The notes: generated by a model not told the origin, from the sequence alone. A stretch of 64,000 bases of DNA from Humitalea rosea (GCF_003253705.1 NZ_QKYU01000002.1:182475-246474), one strand, 5' to 3'. Positions 1 to 8,399 are shown, counted from the first letter of the stretch. A program made the numbers and translations.

Positions 1-357
1 GTGGATGAGGAGGGGTATTTCTACATCTCCGACCGGCTGAAGCGGATGATCAGCGTCAGCGGCTTCAAAGTCTGGCCGGCGGAATGTGAGGCGACGCTCT
101 ACCACCACCCCGCCATCCGCGAATGCTGCGTCATCGCCGCACCCGATCCGTATCGTGGTGAGACGGTGAAGGTCTTTGTCGTGCTGCGCCCCGGGGCCAC
201 ATTGGAGGCGCCCGCGCTCATCGAATGGGCGCGGGGCGTGATGGCCGCCTACAAGGTGCCGCGCCTCGTGGAATTCGTCGACAGCCTGCCGCGTTCGGGC
301 AGCAACAAGATCGACTGGCGCAGCCTGCATCTGGCCGAATGGGCCAAGGCCGGCTGA
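1..357 (+). CDS. Acyl-CoA synthetase (AMP-forming), C-terminal part only
   Basis: This is the C-terminal swinging domain of an adenylate-forming acyl-CoA ligase, which activates a carboxylic acid to its CoA thioester via an acyl-AMP. The visible 118 residues begin inside the conserved core: a G-Y-F-Y-I-S-D-R-L-K-R-M-I hinge segment (residues 5-17), the S-G-F-K-V-W-P-A-E-C-E motif (20-30), and the late S-G-S-N-K-I-D-W stretch whose lysine is the adenylation catalytic residue. The large N-terminal AMP-binding domain lies left of the window, so the GTG at position 1 is simply where the sequence begins and not a real start. It ends 9 bp before the convergent BKACE gene. The substrate cannot be told from this part. 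Confidence 0.85.
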   Translation: MDEEGYFYISDRLKRMISVSGFKVWPAECEATLYHHPAIRECCVIAAPDPYRGETVKVFVVLRPGATLEAPALIEWARGVMAAYKVPRLVEFVDSLPRSGSNKIDWRSLHLAEWAKAG

Positions 358-366
358 GCCGTCGCG

Positions 367-1311
367 TCAGAAGGCGGTCTGGTCGCCGCCCTTCAGCCCC
401 AGCATCTCCCGCGCCTCATCCGGCGTCGCGATCTCCAGTGACAGGCGCTCCAGGATCTCGCGGATCAACCGCACCTGCTCGGCATTGCTGGTCGCCATCT
501 TGCCCTTGCCGGCGTAGAGGCTGTCTTCCATGCCAACGCGCACATTGCCACCCATGGTCGCGGCCATGGTGCCCATGTTGAGCTGGTGGCGCCCCCCGGC
601 CAGGACCGACCAGCGATACTGGTCCCCGAAGAGCTTGTCGGCGGTCTTCTTCATGAAGACCAGGTTCTCGGGCTCGGCGCCGATGCCGCCGAGCGTGCCG
701 ACGATCAGCTGCACGAACATCGGCAGCTTCACCAAGCCGCGATCCATCATATGCGCGAGGTTGTAGAGGTGGCCGACATCGTAGCATTCGAATTCGAAGC
801 GCGTGCCATTGGCGCCGAGCTTGTCGAGGATGGCCTCGATATCGGCGAAGGTGTTGCGGAAGATGGCGCCGCGGCTGGCTTCGAGGTAGTCCTCCTCCCA
901 ATCGTGCTTCCACTTGCCCTTGTATTTCGGGATCATGGTGTAGGTGCCGAAGTTCATCGAACCCATGTTGCAGGAACACAGCTCGGGTTTTGCCGCGAGG
1001 GGAGCGGCGAGCCGGTCCTCGATGCTCATGAAGGTGCTGCCGCCGGTCGTCATGTTCAGCACGGCGGGGGTGCGCTGCTTCAGGCTGCGCAGGATATGGA
1101 ACCAGGTGTCGAGGTCGCCGGTCGGGCGGCTGGTCGCCGCGTCGCGCGCGTGCAGATGCAGGATGGCGGCACCCGCCTCGGCCGCCTCGGCGGCCTGGTC
1201 GATGATGGCGGAGGGCGTTACGGGCAGATAGGGCGACATGGTCGGCGTATGGGTGGCACCGGTGATGGCGCAGCTGATGATGATCTTGTTGCTTGCAGCC
1301 ATGATCTTCAC
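367..1311 (-). CDS. BKACE family beta-keto acid cleavage enzyme
   Basis: The 314-residue protein belongs to the BKACE (DUF849, 3-keto-5-aminohexanoate cleavage enzyme) family. Members condense a beta-keto acid with acetyl-CoA and split it into acetoacetate and a new acyl-CoA. The zinc-binding H-L-H-A-R-D motif is at residues 52-57 and a later G-G-R-H segment supplies the third metal histidine. Length is normal for the family. The GTG start overlaps the stop of the upstream SDR gene by four bases (GTGA), indicating translational coupling. An ATG three codons downstream is an alternative start. The beta-keto acid is probably produced by the upstream dehydrogenase, but family members differ in substrate and none is implied here. 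Confidence 0.88.
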   Translation of the reverse strand: MKIMAASNKIIISCAITGATHTPTMSPYLPVTPSAIIDQAAEAAEAGAAILHLHARDAATSRPTGDLDTWFHILRSLKQRTPAVLNMTTGGSTFMSIEDRLAAPLAAKPELCSCNMGSMNFGTYTMIPKYKGKWKHDWEEDYLEASRGAIFRNTFADIEAILDKLGANGTRFEFECYDVGHLYNLAHMMDRGLVKLPMFVQLIVGTLGGIGAEPENLVFMKKTADKLFGDQYRWSVLAGGRHQLNMGTMAATMGGNVRVGMEDSLYAGKGKMATSNAEQVRLIREILERLSLEIATPDEAREMLGLKGGDQTAF

Positions 1312-2090
1312 TCCGTGTATTCGAGGCCGCCGCAGATGCTCATCACCTGGCCGGTGATGGCGCGGCCGGTGGGCGCGCAGAGGTAGAGCACCATCTCGGC
1401 GATCTCCTCCGGATCGACGGCGGTCTTGAGCGAGACGGCGCGCAGCGCGATCTGCTCCATCTCCTCATAGGTGATGCCCTTGGTCGCGGCGCGGTCGGTG
1501 AAGACGCGGCGAATGCGATCACCGTTCACCACGCCGGGCGCGATGGCATTCACGCGGATCTTGTGCGGGCCAAGTTCGACCGACAGGCCGCGCGCGAAGG
1601 CGATCACGGCCGCCTTGCTGCTGGAATAGGGCGAGCGCAGCGCGAAGGCGTATTTGCCCGCGACCGAGGCCATGCAGACCATCACGCCCCAGCCATTCGC
1701 CTTCAGATGCGGCACCGTGGCACGGGCGACGAAGAACTGGCCGTTGACGTTGATCGCCTGGGTCCGCAGCCAGTCCTCGGTGGAGATATCCTCGACCGGC
1801 GCGGCCGGCCCCGCGATGCCGGCATTGTTGATGACGAAGTCGAGCCCGCCCATCGCCGCCACCGCGGCGGCGACGAAGGCATCGACCTGCACAGGATCGG
1901 ACACGTCGCAGCGCATGGTGCCAATGCCGGGAAGGGCGGTCGCCGCGGTCGCGAGGCTCGCCTCGGAAATATCGCAGACCCAGACCTTGGCCCCGAGGTC
2001 ATGGAAGGATTTGGCGATGGCGAGCCCGATCCCGGCGGCCCCCGCGGTGATGAGCACGCGCTTGGATGCCCAGTAGCTCTGATCGATCAT
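1308..2090 (-). CDS. Short-chain dehydrogenase/reductase (SDR)
   Basis: A 260-residue classical SDR that would oxidise an alcohol or reduce a ketone with NAD(P). The nucleotide-binding T-A-G-A-A-G-I-G segment (residues 15-22, with alanine where most SDRs have glycine), N-N-A-G (88-91), and the catalytic S142, Y155 and K159 are all visible. It lies between the molybdoenzyme gene (43 bp upstream) and the BKACE gene (4-bp overlap). A natural reading is that it oxidises a beta-hydroxy acid to the beta-keto acid used by BKACE. That substrate assignment is inference. Confidence 0.88.
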   Translation of the reverse strand: MIDQSYWASKRVLITAGAAGIGLAIAKSFHDLGAKVWVCDISEASLATAATALPGIGTMRCDVSDPVQVDAFVAAAVAAMGGLDFVINNAGIAGPAAPVEDISTEDWLRTQAINVNGQFFVARATVPHLKANGWGVMVCMASVAGKYAFALRSPYSSSKAAVIAFARGLSVELGPHKIRVNAIAPGVVNGDRIRRVFTDRAATKGITYEEMEQIALRAVSLKTAVDPEEIAEMVLYLCAPTGRAITGQVMSICGGLEYTE

Positions 2091-2133
2091 CGTGGACCTT
2101 GTGCTGTTGACGGGAAAACGCGAGCCGGCCGCA

Positions 2134-4440
2134 TCACCGGCGTGGCGCCAGGATCGCGGGCGGGGTCATCACGCGCAGGGGCGGCGCCTCACCGATGAAG
2201 GCCTCGACCTCGACCAATGCCGAATGGGCAATGGGTGCCTGCGCGAGGGAGGAGGTGCCCTTGTCCAGCGTGAGAACATTGGCGTTGCCATGCAGCTCCA
2301 GCCCATCCGGCCCCGGGTCGAACCAGGCACCGGTCGCAAGCTGGACGACGCCGGGCATCATCGCATCGCTCAGCACCGCGCCCGCGAGGCAGGCGCCGCG
2401 CGTATTGAAGACCCGCACCAGCATGCCATCGGTGATGCCGCGCGCCGCGGCATCGGCCGGATGCAGCAGGACCGGCTCGCGCCCCGCCACCTTCGACTCC
2501 TGGGCGACACGGCCATTGTCGTATTGGCTGTGCAGCCGCGTGCGTGGCTGGTTGGAGATGAGGTGCAAGGGGAATTGCGCTGCCTCTGCCGCGCCCAGCC
2601 ATTCCGCCGGCGGCAGCCAAACCGCATGGCCCGGGCAATCCGCATAGCCGAATCCCGCGATGGCATCGCAGAAGAGTTCGATGCGGCCGGATGGCGTGGG
2701 CAAAGGTGCCGTTTCCGGCGCGGCGCGGAAGTCCTCGAACAGGTTCTTCTCCGTCGTCGGCGGTGGCAGCCGGATATGGCCATCGGTCCAGAACGCCTCG
2801 AAATCCGGCAGGTTCAGGTCATGTGAGGCGGCACGCTGGCGGGCGAGGGCGTAAAGGTGCCGCACCCAGCCCATCTCGTCCCGCCCGCCGGTGAAGGCCT
2901 CGCCGAGGCCAAGCGTGGCGGCAATGCCGGACAGGATGGCGAAATCACTGCGCGCCTCCCCGACGGGCTCGATCAATTGCCGCATGGCGAAGAGATGCGC
3001 CTCGCCCGTGGCGATGCCGAGGTCGTTGCGCTCGGCCGAGGTGGTGCAGGGCAGCACGATGTCCGCGTGCCGGGCCATGGCATTCCACCAGGGCTCATGC
3101 ACCACCACCGTCTCCGGCCGTTGCCAGGCGCGGACGAGTTTGTTGAGGTCCTGCTGGTGATGGAAGGGATTGCCGCCCGCCCAATAGACCATGCGGATAT
3201 CCGGGTAGCGCCGTCGCGCGCCGTTGAACGCATAGGCGCCACCGGGGTTCAGCAGCATGTCGGCGAGGCGGGCGACCGGGATGTAGTCCCGGACCAGGTT
3301 CCTGCCCTGCGGCAGCGCGGGCCAGGAGAAGGGATGCGGCGTATTGCCGATGCGGTTGCTGCCGCCATAGCCGAAGCCGAAGCCCCCGCCCGGCAGGCCG
3401 ATCTGCCCCAGCATGGCGGCCAAGGTGATCGCGGCCCACAGCGGCTGCTCGCCATGATCCGCCCGTTGCAGCGACCAGGCGACGGCGATCATGGTACGGG
3501 TCGCGGCCATGCGGCGCGCCAAGGCGCGGATGGTCTCGGCCTCGATCCCGCAGATCGCCGCGGCCCAATCGGCATCCTTGGGCTGGCCATCGGCCGCGCC
3601 GGTCAGATACGGCAGGACGCGATCGAAGCCCGTGCAGCAGCGGTCCAGGAAGGCGGTGTCGTGCAACCCCTCGGCCCAGAGCGTATGGGCCAGGGCCAGC
3701 ATCAGCGCCGTGTCGGTATTCGGCCGCAGCGGCAGCCAGGTCGCACCCAACTCGGCGGCGGTATCCTCGCGGATCGGGCTGATGTTCACGAATGCGGTCC
3801 CGGCATCGCGGCAGCGCCGCAGCGACTCCGCGATGGTGTGATGCCCGACACCGCCCGCCGAGATCTGCGTGTTCTTCACCGGCAGGCCGCCGAACATCAC
3901 CATCAGCCGGGTATGGCGCTCGATGATCGGCCAGGGCGTGTGCCGCGCCACCAGGCTGTCCTGGCTGCCGAGGATATGCGGCAGCAGCACCTCGGCCGCC
4001 GCATAGCTATGGGTGGTGACCGAGGCGGTGTAGCCGCCGACCAGGTTCAGGAAGCGGTGCAGCTGGCTCTGCGCGTGATGGAAGCGCCCTGCGCTGGCCC
4101 AGCCATAGGAGCCGCCGAAGATGGCGCCATTGCCATGCGCCGCGGCGACGCGAAGGATCTCCCCCGCCACCAGCGCCTCGGCCTTTTCCCACGACACCGG
4201 CACGAAGGGTTCCTGCCCCCGCGCCGCGCGGCTGGCCGGCCCATGCGCCAGCCAGCCGGCGCGCACCATGGGCTGGCGGATGCGCAGATCGTCGGTGAGC
4301 GCCCCGGGGATGGAGCGGCCGATGGGGGAGGGGTCGGGATCGCCTTCCAGCCCATCCAGGGCCTGCAACCGGCCATCCTTCACCTCGGCGCGGTAGGCGC
4401 CCCAATGGGTGAAGAGCAGGGGGCGCCTGTCGTCAGGCAT
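2134..4440 (-). CDS. Cytosolic molybdopterin oxidoreductase, DMSO/biotin sulfoxide reductase type
   Basis: A 768-residue enzyme of the DMSO reductase family, closest in layout to BisC/TorZ/DorA. These carry bis-MGD molybdenum and reduce S-oxides or N-oxides. The family signature S-Y-G-W is at residues 111-114. The serine at 145 (in T-H-S-Y-A-A-A-E) lines up with the serine that ligates molybdenum in Rhodobacter DMSO reductase. There is no Tat signal and no N-terminal 4Fe-4S cysteine cluster, which argues for a cytosolic enzyme such as BisC. Start: the open frame extends upstream, but that part overlaps the MaoC gene; the ATG at 4440 overlaps the MaoC stop by 8 bp. The physiological substrate is unknown. 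Confidence 0.87.
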   Translation of the reverse strand: MPDDRRPLLFTHWGAYRAEVKDGRLQALDGLEGDPDPSPIGRSIPGALTDDLRIRQPMVRAGWLAHGPASRAARGQEPFVPVSWEKAEALVAGEILRVAAAHGNGAIFGGSYGWASAGRFHHAQSQLHRFLNLVGGYTASVTTHSYAAAEVLLPHILGSQDSLVARHTPWPIIERHTRLMVMFGGLPVKNTQISAGGVGHHTIAESLRRCRDAGTAFVNISPIREDTAAELGATWLPLRPNTDTALMLALAHTLWAEGLHDTAFLDRCCTGFDRVLPYLTGAADGQPKDADWAAAICGIEAETIRALARRMAATRTMIAVAWSLQRADHGEQPLWAAITLAAMLGQIGLPGGGFGFGYGGSNRIGNTPHPFSWPALPQGRNLVRDYIPVARLADMLLNPGGAYAFNGARRRYPDIRMVYWAGGNPFHHQQDLNKLVRAWQRPETVVVHEPWWNAMARHADIVLPCTTSAERNDLGIATGEAHLFAMRQLIEPVGEARSDFAILSGIAATLGLGEAFTGGRDEMGWVRHLYALARQRAASHDLNLPDFEAFWTDGHIRLPPPTTEKNLFEDFRAAPETAPLPTPSGRIELFCDAIAGFGYADCPGHAVWLPPAEWLGAAEAAQFPLHLISNQPRTRLHSQYDNGRVAQESKVAGREPVLLHPADAAARGITDGMLVRVFNTRGACLAGAVLSDAMMPGVVQLATGAWFDPGPDGLELHGNANVLTLDKGTSSLAQAPIAHSALVEVEAFIGEAPPLRVMTPPAILAPRR

Positions 4441-5302
4441 CGGCGGCCAGACCGGCGAAGCCATTGTCCAGCACGGGGGCGGCGCGTTCCGCCGCGGCCG
4501 CGCGGAAGGCGATGCCACCTGCGACCCGCCAGAAGCTGAAGGCCAGGGTCTCGCCCGGATAAAGCGGCCCCGCGAAGCGCGCGGCGAAGCGCGTGAGCCG
4601 CGCCGGATCATGCCCGCAGAAGCGCCGCAGCACCTCGGCGCAGGCGATGGCGAAGGTGCAGGCGCCGTGCAGGATCGGCCGCTCGAACCCCACCTCGCGG
4701 GCGAGGCGCGGATCGACGTGCAGCGGATTGCGATCGCCCAGCAGGCGAAAGAACAGCGCCTGGTTCAACGCTGTGGCGACGCGGGATTGGGCATCGGGGG
4801 CGGTCTCCGGCACGCCGGCCGCCGTCACACCCTGGCCCACCGCACCGCCGAAGCCGCCGGCGCCGCGCACGAACATGGTGGAGAGCACGCTGGCCGCCAC
4901 CGCCCCGTCCTGGCGCAGCAGCGTCTCGGTGAAGACCAGCCCGCCCCGCCCCGCGCCCTTGTCATCCAGCCCGATGATGGCGGTCTCCGCCAGCGCCGCG
5001 CCGGAAGGGGCGAGGGGGTGGAAGAAGCGCAGGTCGAGCGCGCCATGCACCACCTGCGGCAAGGCGATCTTCCCGGCCTCCAGCCAACTGTCGTCGAAGG
5101 CGAGCATCGTCGCCATGCTGGGCAGCACGCGCTGGCTTTGTTCCCCCTGGCCCCGCTCCCAGACAAACGGCAGATCCGCCGCCTCGCCCCCCGCGCCCAT
5201 CCCCGCCGCCAGGGCGTAGAGCAGGCTGTCCCGATCGGCATAGGCCACATTGCGTGTGGGAATAGAGAGGGCCATGAGCCCCGTGGGATCGAGCGGCATC
5301 AT
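4433..5302 (-). CDS. MaoC-like (R)-specific enoyl-CoA hydratase
   Basis: A 289-residue double-hotdog MaoC dehydratase like hydratase 2 of peroxisomal multifunctional enzymes. It adds water to a trans-2-enoyl-CoA. The N-terminal half has the family's Y-A-D-R-D-S-L-L-Y-A-L start. The C-terminal half has the catalytic hydratase motif R-N-P-L-H-V-D-P with a following G-F-E-R-P-I-L-H-G. Start: homologues begin shortly before this Y-x-x-R-D motif, so the ATG at 5302 (AGGG just upstream) is preferred over 5332. It is the first gene of the minus-strand operon and faces the IclR regulator across about 150 bp. Confidence 0.85.
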   Translation of the reverse strand: MMPLDPTGLMALSIPTRNVAYADRDSLLYALAAGMGAGGEAADLPFVWERGQGEQSQRVLPSMATMLAFDDSWLEAGKIALPQVVHGALDLRFFHPLAPSGAALAETAIIGLDDKGAGRGGLVFTETLLRQDGAVAASVLSTMFVRGAGGFGGAVGQGVTAAGVPETAPDAQSRVATALNQALFFRLLGDRNPLHVDPRLAREVGFERPILHGACTFAIACAEVLRRFCGHDPARLTRFAARFAGPLYPGETLAFSFWRVAGGIAFRAAAAERAAPVLDNGFAGLAADA

Positions 5303-5452
5303 CGGCCCTGTTGGTGCTGCGGGGTGGAGCATGCTGCCATCCTGGTTGATTTGCAACGCCGTGCCTATATTTGGAACAGGCGATGACGCCGCTGTCCGAG
5401 GATCGCTTGATGCCCCACCCCCGCCTGTCCCAGATCCAGGCCGCCTGAGCGC
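5303..5452. promoter_or_regulatory. Divergent intergenic region between MaoC and IclR genes
   Basis: This 150-bp gap must hold promoters for both the MaoC operon and the IclR gene. It contains a small AT-rich island around 5366-5375 inside an imperfect dyad (GCCT at 5363-5366, AGGC at 5378-5381), a plausible site for the IclR protein. No strong consensus -35/-10 pair is evident, so the assignment rests mainly on the divergent layout. Confidence 0.4.
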
Positions 5453-6232
5453 ATGTCGGTCACGGTCGAAAAGGCGCTCCAGCTCATCGAGGCGATGGCC
5501 CGTGCCGGCAAGCCGGTCGGGGTCAGCCAGCTCGGGCGGGACCTGCAGATCAACAAGAGCACCGTCCACCGGCTGCTCGATACGCTGGTGCGCCAGGGCT
5601 ACGCTTGCCAGGAGGAGGACAGCGGCCGCTACGCCCTGTCGGTGAAACTCTGGGAAATGGGCATCGGCGTGGTGCGGGGCCTCAGCCTGCCCCAGGTCGC
5701 CCGCCCGCTGCTGGAGGCCGCGGCACTGGAGACGGGCGAGACCACCATGCTGGGCGTGGTGCAGGAGCGGGAGGTGCTGATCATCGACAAGGTCGACTCG
5801 CTGCACCCCCTCCAGATATTCTCACCGCTCGGCACCAGGCTGCCGATCTGCAACTCTGCCTTCGGCCGAGTGCTGCTGGCCTTCCAGCCCGAGGCCTTCA
5901 TCGAGGCCGCCGTCGCCGAATTCGCGCCCCGCACCGCCTTCGGCATCCAGACCCAGGCGCAGTTGCGGGAGGATCTGGCCCGCATCCGGGCGGAGGGCAG
6001 TTCGCAATCCCGCGACGAGTGGCAGATCGGCATCGCGGGGGCCGCGGCCTCGATCCATGACGCCAAGGGCGGTGTCGCCGGCGCTTTCTGCATCACCGGC
6101 CCGACGGCGCGGCTGACCGAGGCCAAGCTGCGCGACTGCCGCGCCCGCTGCGTCGCCGCGAGCCAGGCCATTTCCCAGCAGCTCGGCCATATCGCCCCGG
6201 GGCCGGCGCGTCAGGCGGCCGGGGCGCAGTAG
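5453..6232 (+). CDS. IclR family transcriptional regulator
   Basis: A 259-residue IclR-type regulator. The N-terminal winged helix-turn-helix spans about residues 1-65 (V-S-Q-L-G-R-D-L followed by N-K-S-T-V-H-R-L-L). The C-terminal effector domain of about 180 residues includes the typical L-P-I-C-N-S-A-F-G-R-V-L-L stretch and the R-D-E-W segment near residue 190. It is divergent from the MaoC/molybdoenzyme/SDR/BKACE operon and probably senses a pathway metabolite to control it. Its last 22 bp overlap the 3' end of the convergent ArsR-type gene. Confidence 0.9.
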   Translation: MSVTVEKALQLIEAMARAGKPVGVSQLGRDLQINKSTVHRLLDTLVRQGYACQEEDSGRYALSVKLWEMGIGVVRGLSLPQVARPLLEAAALETGETTMLGVVQEREVLIIDKVDSLHPLQIFSPLGTRLPICNSAFGRVLLAFQPEAFIEAAVAEFAPRTAFGIQTQAQLREDLARIRAEGSSQSRDEWQIGIAGAAASIHDAKGGVAGAFCITGPTARLTEAKLRDCRARCVAASQAISQQLGHIAPGPARQAAGAQ

Positions 6233-6534
6233 AGGCGATACAGCGTCTCCAGCATCGCCTCCACCTCGGCGCTGCTGAGGCGGTAGTAGATCGTTTGGCC
6301 ATCCCGCCGGGTCTCGACCAGCCGCAGATCCCGCATCCGGGCCAGATGCTGCGACAGCGCGGCGGGGGCCAGGCCGACAAGCTCCGCCAACTGGCCGACG
6401 GATTTCTCCCCTTCCAGCAAATGGCACAGCACCATCAACCGCTTGGCGTTCGCCATGGCGGTCAGCATCCGCGCGGCCTCCTCGGCCTTCGCCTCAAGGG
6501 CTGCGACAGGGGTATCCATGAGATCCAATTTCAT
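6211..6534 (-). CDS. ArsR-family persulfide-sensing repressor (BigR/SqrR type)
   Basis: A 107-residue winged-helix repressor. The recognition helix region reads A-P-A-A-L-S-Q-H-L-A-R-M (56-67). It has exactly two cysteines, C37 and C103, 66 residues apart. That is the same spacing as the two cysteines in BigR and SqrR that form a tetrasulfide bridge when reactive sulfur rises, releasing the operator. The residue match is seen in the sequence; the sensing role follows from the family. It is divergent from YeeE/YedE and Blh-type genes, the usual BigR regulon. The ATG at 6534 lies only 7 bp from a candidate -10 box, so its mRNA may be leaderless. Confidence 0.85.
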   Translation of the reverse strand: MKLDLMDTPVAALEAKAEEAARMLTAMANAKRLMVLCHLLEGEKSVGQLAELVGLAPAALSQHLARMRDLRLVETRRDGQTIYYRLSSAEVEAMLETLYRLYCAPAA

Positions 6535-6535
6535 C

Positions 6536-6569
6536 TTGACATTTTAGCATATGCGAATGTATGAAGCAA
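6536..6569. promoter_or_regulatory. Overlapping face-to-face promoters and candidate BigR operator
   Basis: On the plus strand TTGACA (6536-6541) and TATGAA (6560-6565) are 18 bp apart. On the minus strand TTGCTT (6569-6564) and TAAAAT (6546-6541) are 17 bp apart. The two promoters therefore occupy the same 34 bp. Between them lie the palindrome GCATATGC (6547-6554) and outer CATA/TATG half-sites, AT-rich as in known BigR boxes. A single bound repressor would block both directions. Boxes are seen in the sequence; their use is inferred. Confidence 0.5.
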
Positions 6570-6600
6570 ATATCAATTTCCTCGGAAGGGGATCGCCGAT

Positions 6601-7029
6601 ATGGCCCTCACCACCTTCACCCCGCTCGCCTCGCTGCTCGGCGGCGCGCTGATCGGCCTGTCTGCCGTGATGCTGATGGCCGCCACGGGCCGCATCGCCG
6701 GGATCAGCGGCATCGCCTCGCGGTTGCTGCCGCCCTATGGTGATAACGGGTTTGGTGGCCGCCTGGCCTTCGTGCTTGGGCTGGTCGCCGCACCGCTCGC
6801 CATCATGCTGCTGACCGGCACCGTCCCGGCCCAGGTGATCGAGGCGGGCCCCGCGTTGCTGGTCGTGGCGGGGCTTCTGGTCGGCTTCGGTTCGGTCTGG
6901 GGCAATGGCTGCACCTCGGGCCATGGCGTCTGTGGCCTGGCGCGGCTGTCCCCGCGTTCGCTGGTGGCGACGCTGGTGTTCATGACGACCGCCATCGCCA
7001 CCGTCTTCGTCACCCGCCATTTGTTGTGA
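6601..7029 (+). CDS. YeeE/YedE family membrane protein (first half-transporter)
   Basis: A 142-residue integral membrane protein with about four hydrophobic segments. The family signature G-F-G-S-V-W-G-N-G-C-T-S-G-H-G-V-C-G (about residues 93-110) carries the conserved cysteines thought to relay sulfur species in YeeE-type thiosulfate transporters. It is a half-length member that pairs with the next gene. Its stop is overlapped by the next GTG (GTGA). In BigR-controlled operons such pairs are proposed to export or move sulfite or thiosulfate. The transported species is not proven here. Confidence 0.85.
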   Translation: MALTTFTPLASLLGGALIGLSAVMLMAATGRIAGISGIASRLLPPYGDNGFGGRLAFVLGLVAAPLAIMLLTGTVPAQVIEAGPALLVVAGLLVGFGSVWGNGCTSGHGVCGLARLSPRSLVATLVFMTTAIATVFVTRHLL

Positions 7030-7493
7030 GATACGCCATGGTGATCCTGGTGCAATTCCTGGTCGGGCTGGTGTTTGGGACCGGCCTTGTCGTCTCCGGC
7101 ATGTCCAACCCGGCCAAGGTGCTGAACTTCCTGGATGTCGCGGCGATCCCCAGCGGCGGCTGGGATGCCAGCCTCGCCTTCGTCATGGCGGGCGCGATCG
7201 CGGTGGCCTTCGTCGGCTTCCGGCTGGTGCTGCGGCGCGCGCGGCCGGTCTTCGACACCGCCTTCCATCTGCCAACGGCGCGGGAGATTGATTCGCGCAT
7301 CATCCTCGGCCCGGCGATCTTTGGCATCGGCTGGGGGCTTGCGGGGTTTTGCCCGGGTCCGGCCCTCACCGCCCTTGGCACCGGCGGCGGCGCCGCGGCG
7401 ATCTTTGTGGCAGCGATGCTGGCCGGCATGGCCGGCGCCCGCTGGCTGGCCAATCAACGGAGTCTGCCCCGGAGCGCAAATTCCCGGGCCTGA
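7026..7493 (+). CDS. YeeE/YedE (DUF6691) family membrane protein (second half-transporter)
   Basis: A 155-residue, mostly hydrophobic protein with the family motifs S-G-M-S-N-P-A-K-V-L-N-F-L-D near the N-terminus and G-x-G-W-G-L-A-G-F-C-P-G-P-A (about residues 103-115), including the conserved Cys-Pro. It is expected to assemble with the preceding half-transporter. The GTG start overlaps the upstream stop by four bases; an ATG at 7038 is an alternative. It is followed after 21 bp by the persulfide-dioxygenase-like gene with a GAGGAGG ribosome site. Confidence 0.85.
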   Translation: MRYAMVILVQFLVGLVFGTGLVVSGMSNPAKVLNFLDVAAIPSGGWDASLAFVMAGAIAVAFVGFRLVLRRARPVFDTAFHLPTAREIDSRIILGPAIFGIGWGLAGFCPGPALTALGTGGGAAAIFVAAMLAGMAGARWLANQRSLPRSANSRA

Positions 7494-7514
7494 CATACAC
7501 AGAGGAGGCTTCGC

Positions 7515-8399
7515 ATGACCGACACCCTCGCCCTCTCGGTGAAGCCCGAGGTGACCGCCTTCTTCGACGCGCCCACCAACACCGTCAGCTACGTGGTCAA
7601 GGACCCCGCGTCCGAGGCCTGCGCCGTGATCGATTCGGTGATGGACATCGACTACGCGGCCGGCCGGATTTCCTACGGATCGGCCGACGCGATCATCGCG
7701 CACATCACGGCGCATGGGCTGCGGCTGGAATGGCTGATCGAAACCCATGTCCACGCGGACCATCTCTCCGCCGCGCCCTATATCCAGGGCAAGCTCGGCG
7801 GGAAGATCGGCATCGGCGAGAACATCACCATCGTCCAGGACACCTTCGGCAAGGTGTTCAACGAGGGCACCGAGTTCCAGCGCGACGGCAGCCAGTTCGA
7901 CCGGCTGTTCAAGGACGGCGATACCTACCGCATCGGCACCATGCCGGCCTTGGCCATGCATACCCCCGGCCATACCCCCGCCTGCATGACGCATGTGATC
8001 GGGGATGCCGCCTTCGTCGGCGACACGCTGTTCATGCCCGATGGCGGCTCGGCGCGCGCAGATTTCCCGGGTGGGGACGCGCGCACGCTGTTCCGCTCGA
8101 TCCGGCGCGTGCTGGACCTGCCGCCGAAGACGCGGCTGTTCATGTGCCACGACTATGGGCCGAACGGGCGGGACATCCGTTGGGAAACCACCGTCGCCGA
8201 ACAGCGCGCGCACAACATCCACGTCAGGGATGGCATCAGCGAGGATGCCTTCGTCGCGATGCGCGAGGCGCGCGACAAGACGCTGGCCATGCCGCGGCTG
8301 ATCCTGCCGTCCTTGCAGGTCAACATGCGCGCCGGCGCCCTGCCGCCCCCGGATGACAGCGGCAAGCGCTTCCTCAAGGTGCCGCTGAACAGCCTCTGA
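7515..8399 (+). CDS. Metallo-beta-lactamase-fold hydrolase, persulfide dioxygenase-like (Blh type)
   Basis: A 294-residue metallo-beta-lactamase-fold enzyme like the Blh protein of BigR operons, related to ETHE1 persulfide dioxygenases. These oxidise glutathione persulfide to sulfite. The metal motif H-V-H-A-D-H is at residues 78-83, followed by T-P-G-H-T-P and G-D-T-L-F. There is no fused rhodanese domain. It ends the sulfur operon controlled by the divergent repressor. A short stem (GCCTC/GAGGC, 8392-8405) spans its stop codon but has no T-run. Confidence 0.85.
   Translation: MTDTLALSVKPEVTAFFDAPTNTVSYVVKDPASEACAVIDSVMDIDYAAGRISYGSADAIIAHITAHGLRLEWLIETHVHADHLSAAPYIQGKLGGKIGIGENITIVQDTFGKVFNEGTEFQRDGSQFDRLFKDGDTYRIGTMPALAMHTPGHTPACMTHVIGDAAFVGDTLFMPDGGSARADFPGGDARTLFRSIRRVLDLPPKTRLFMCHDYGPNGRDIRWETTVAEQRAHNIHVRDGISEDAFVAMREARDKTLAMPRLILPSLQVNMRAGALPPPDDSGKRFLKVPLNSL

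Noticed and set aside
1..357. Reading the first frame as a complete small gene starting with GTG at 1
   Set aside because: It begins in the middle of the conserved acyl-CoA synthetase core, so the gene is cut by the window edge.
2857..4539. 560-codon open frame on the plus strand opposite the molybdoenzyme gene
   Set aside because: Low-complexity Arg/Gly/Pro-rich translation with no domain; a GC-bias shadow of the real gene on the other strand.
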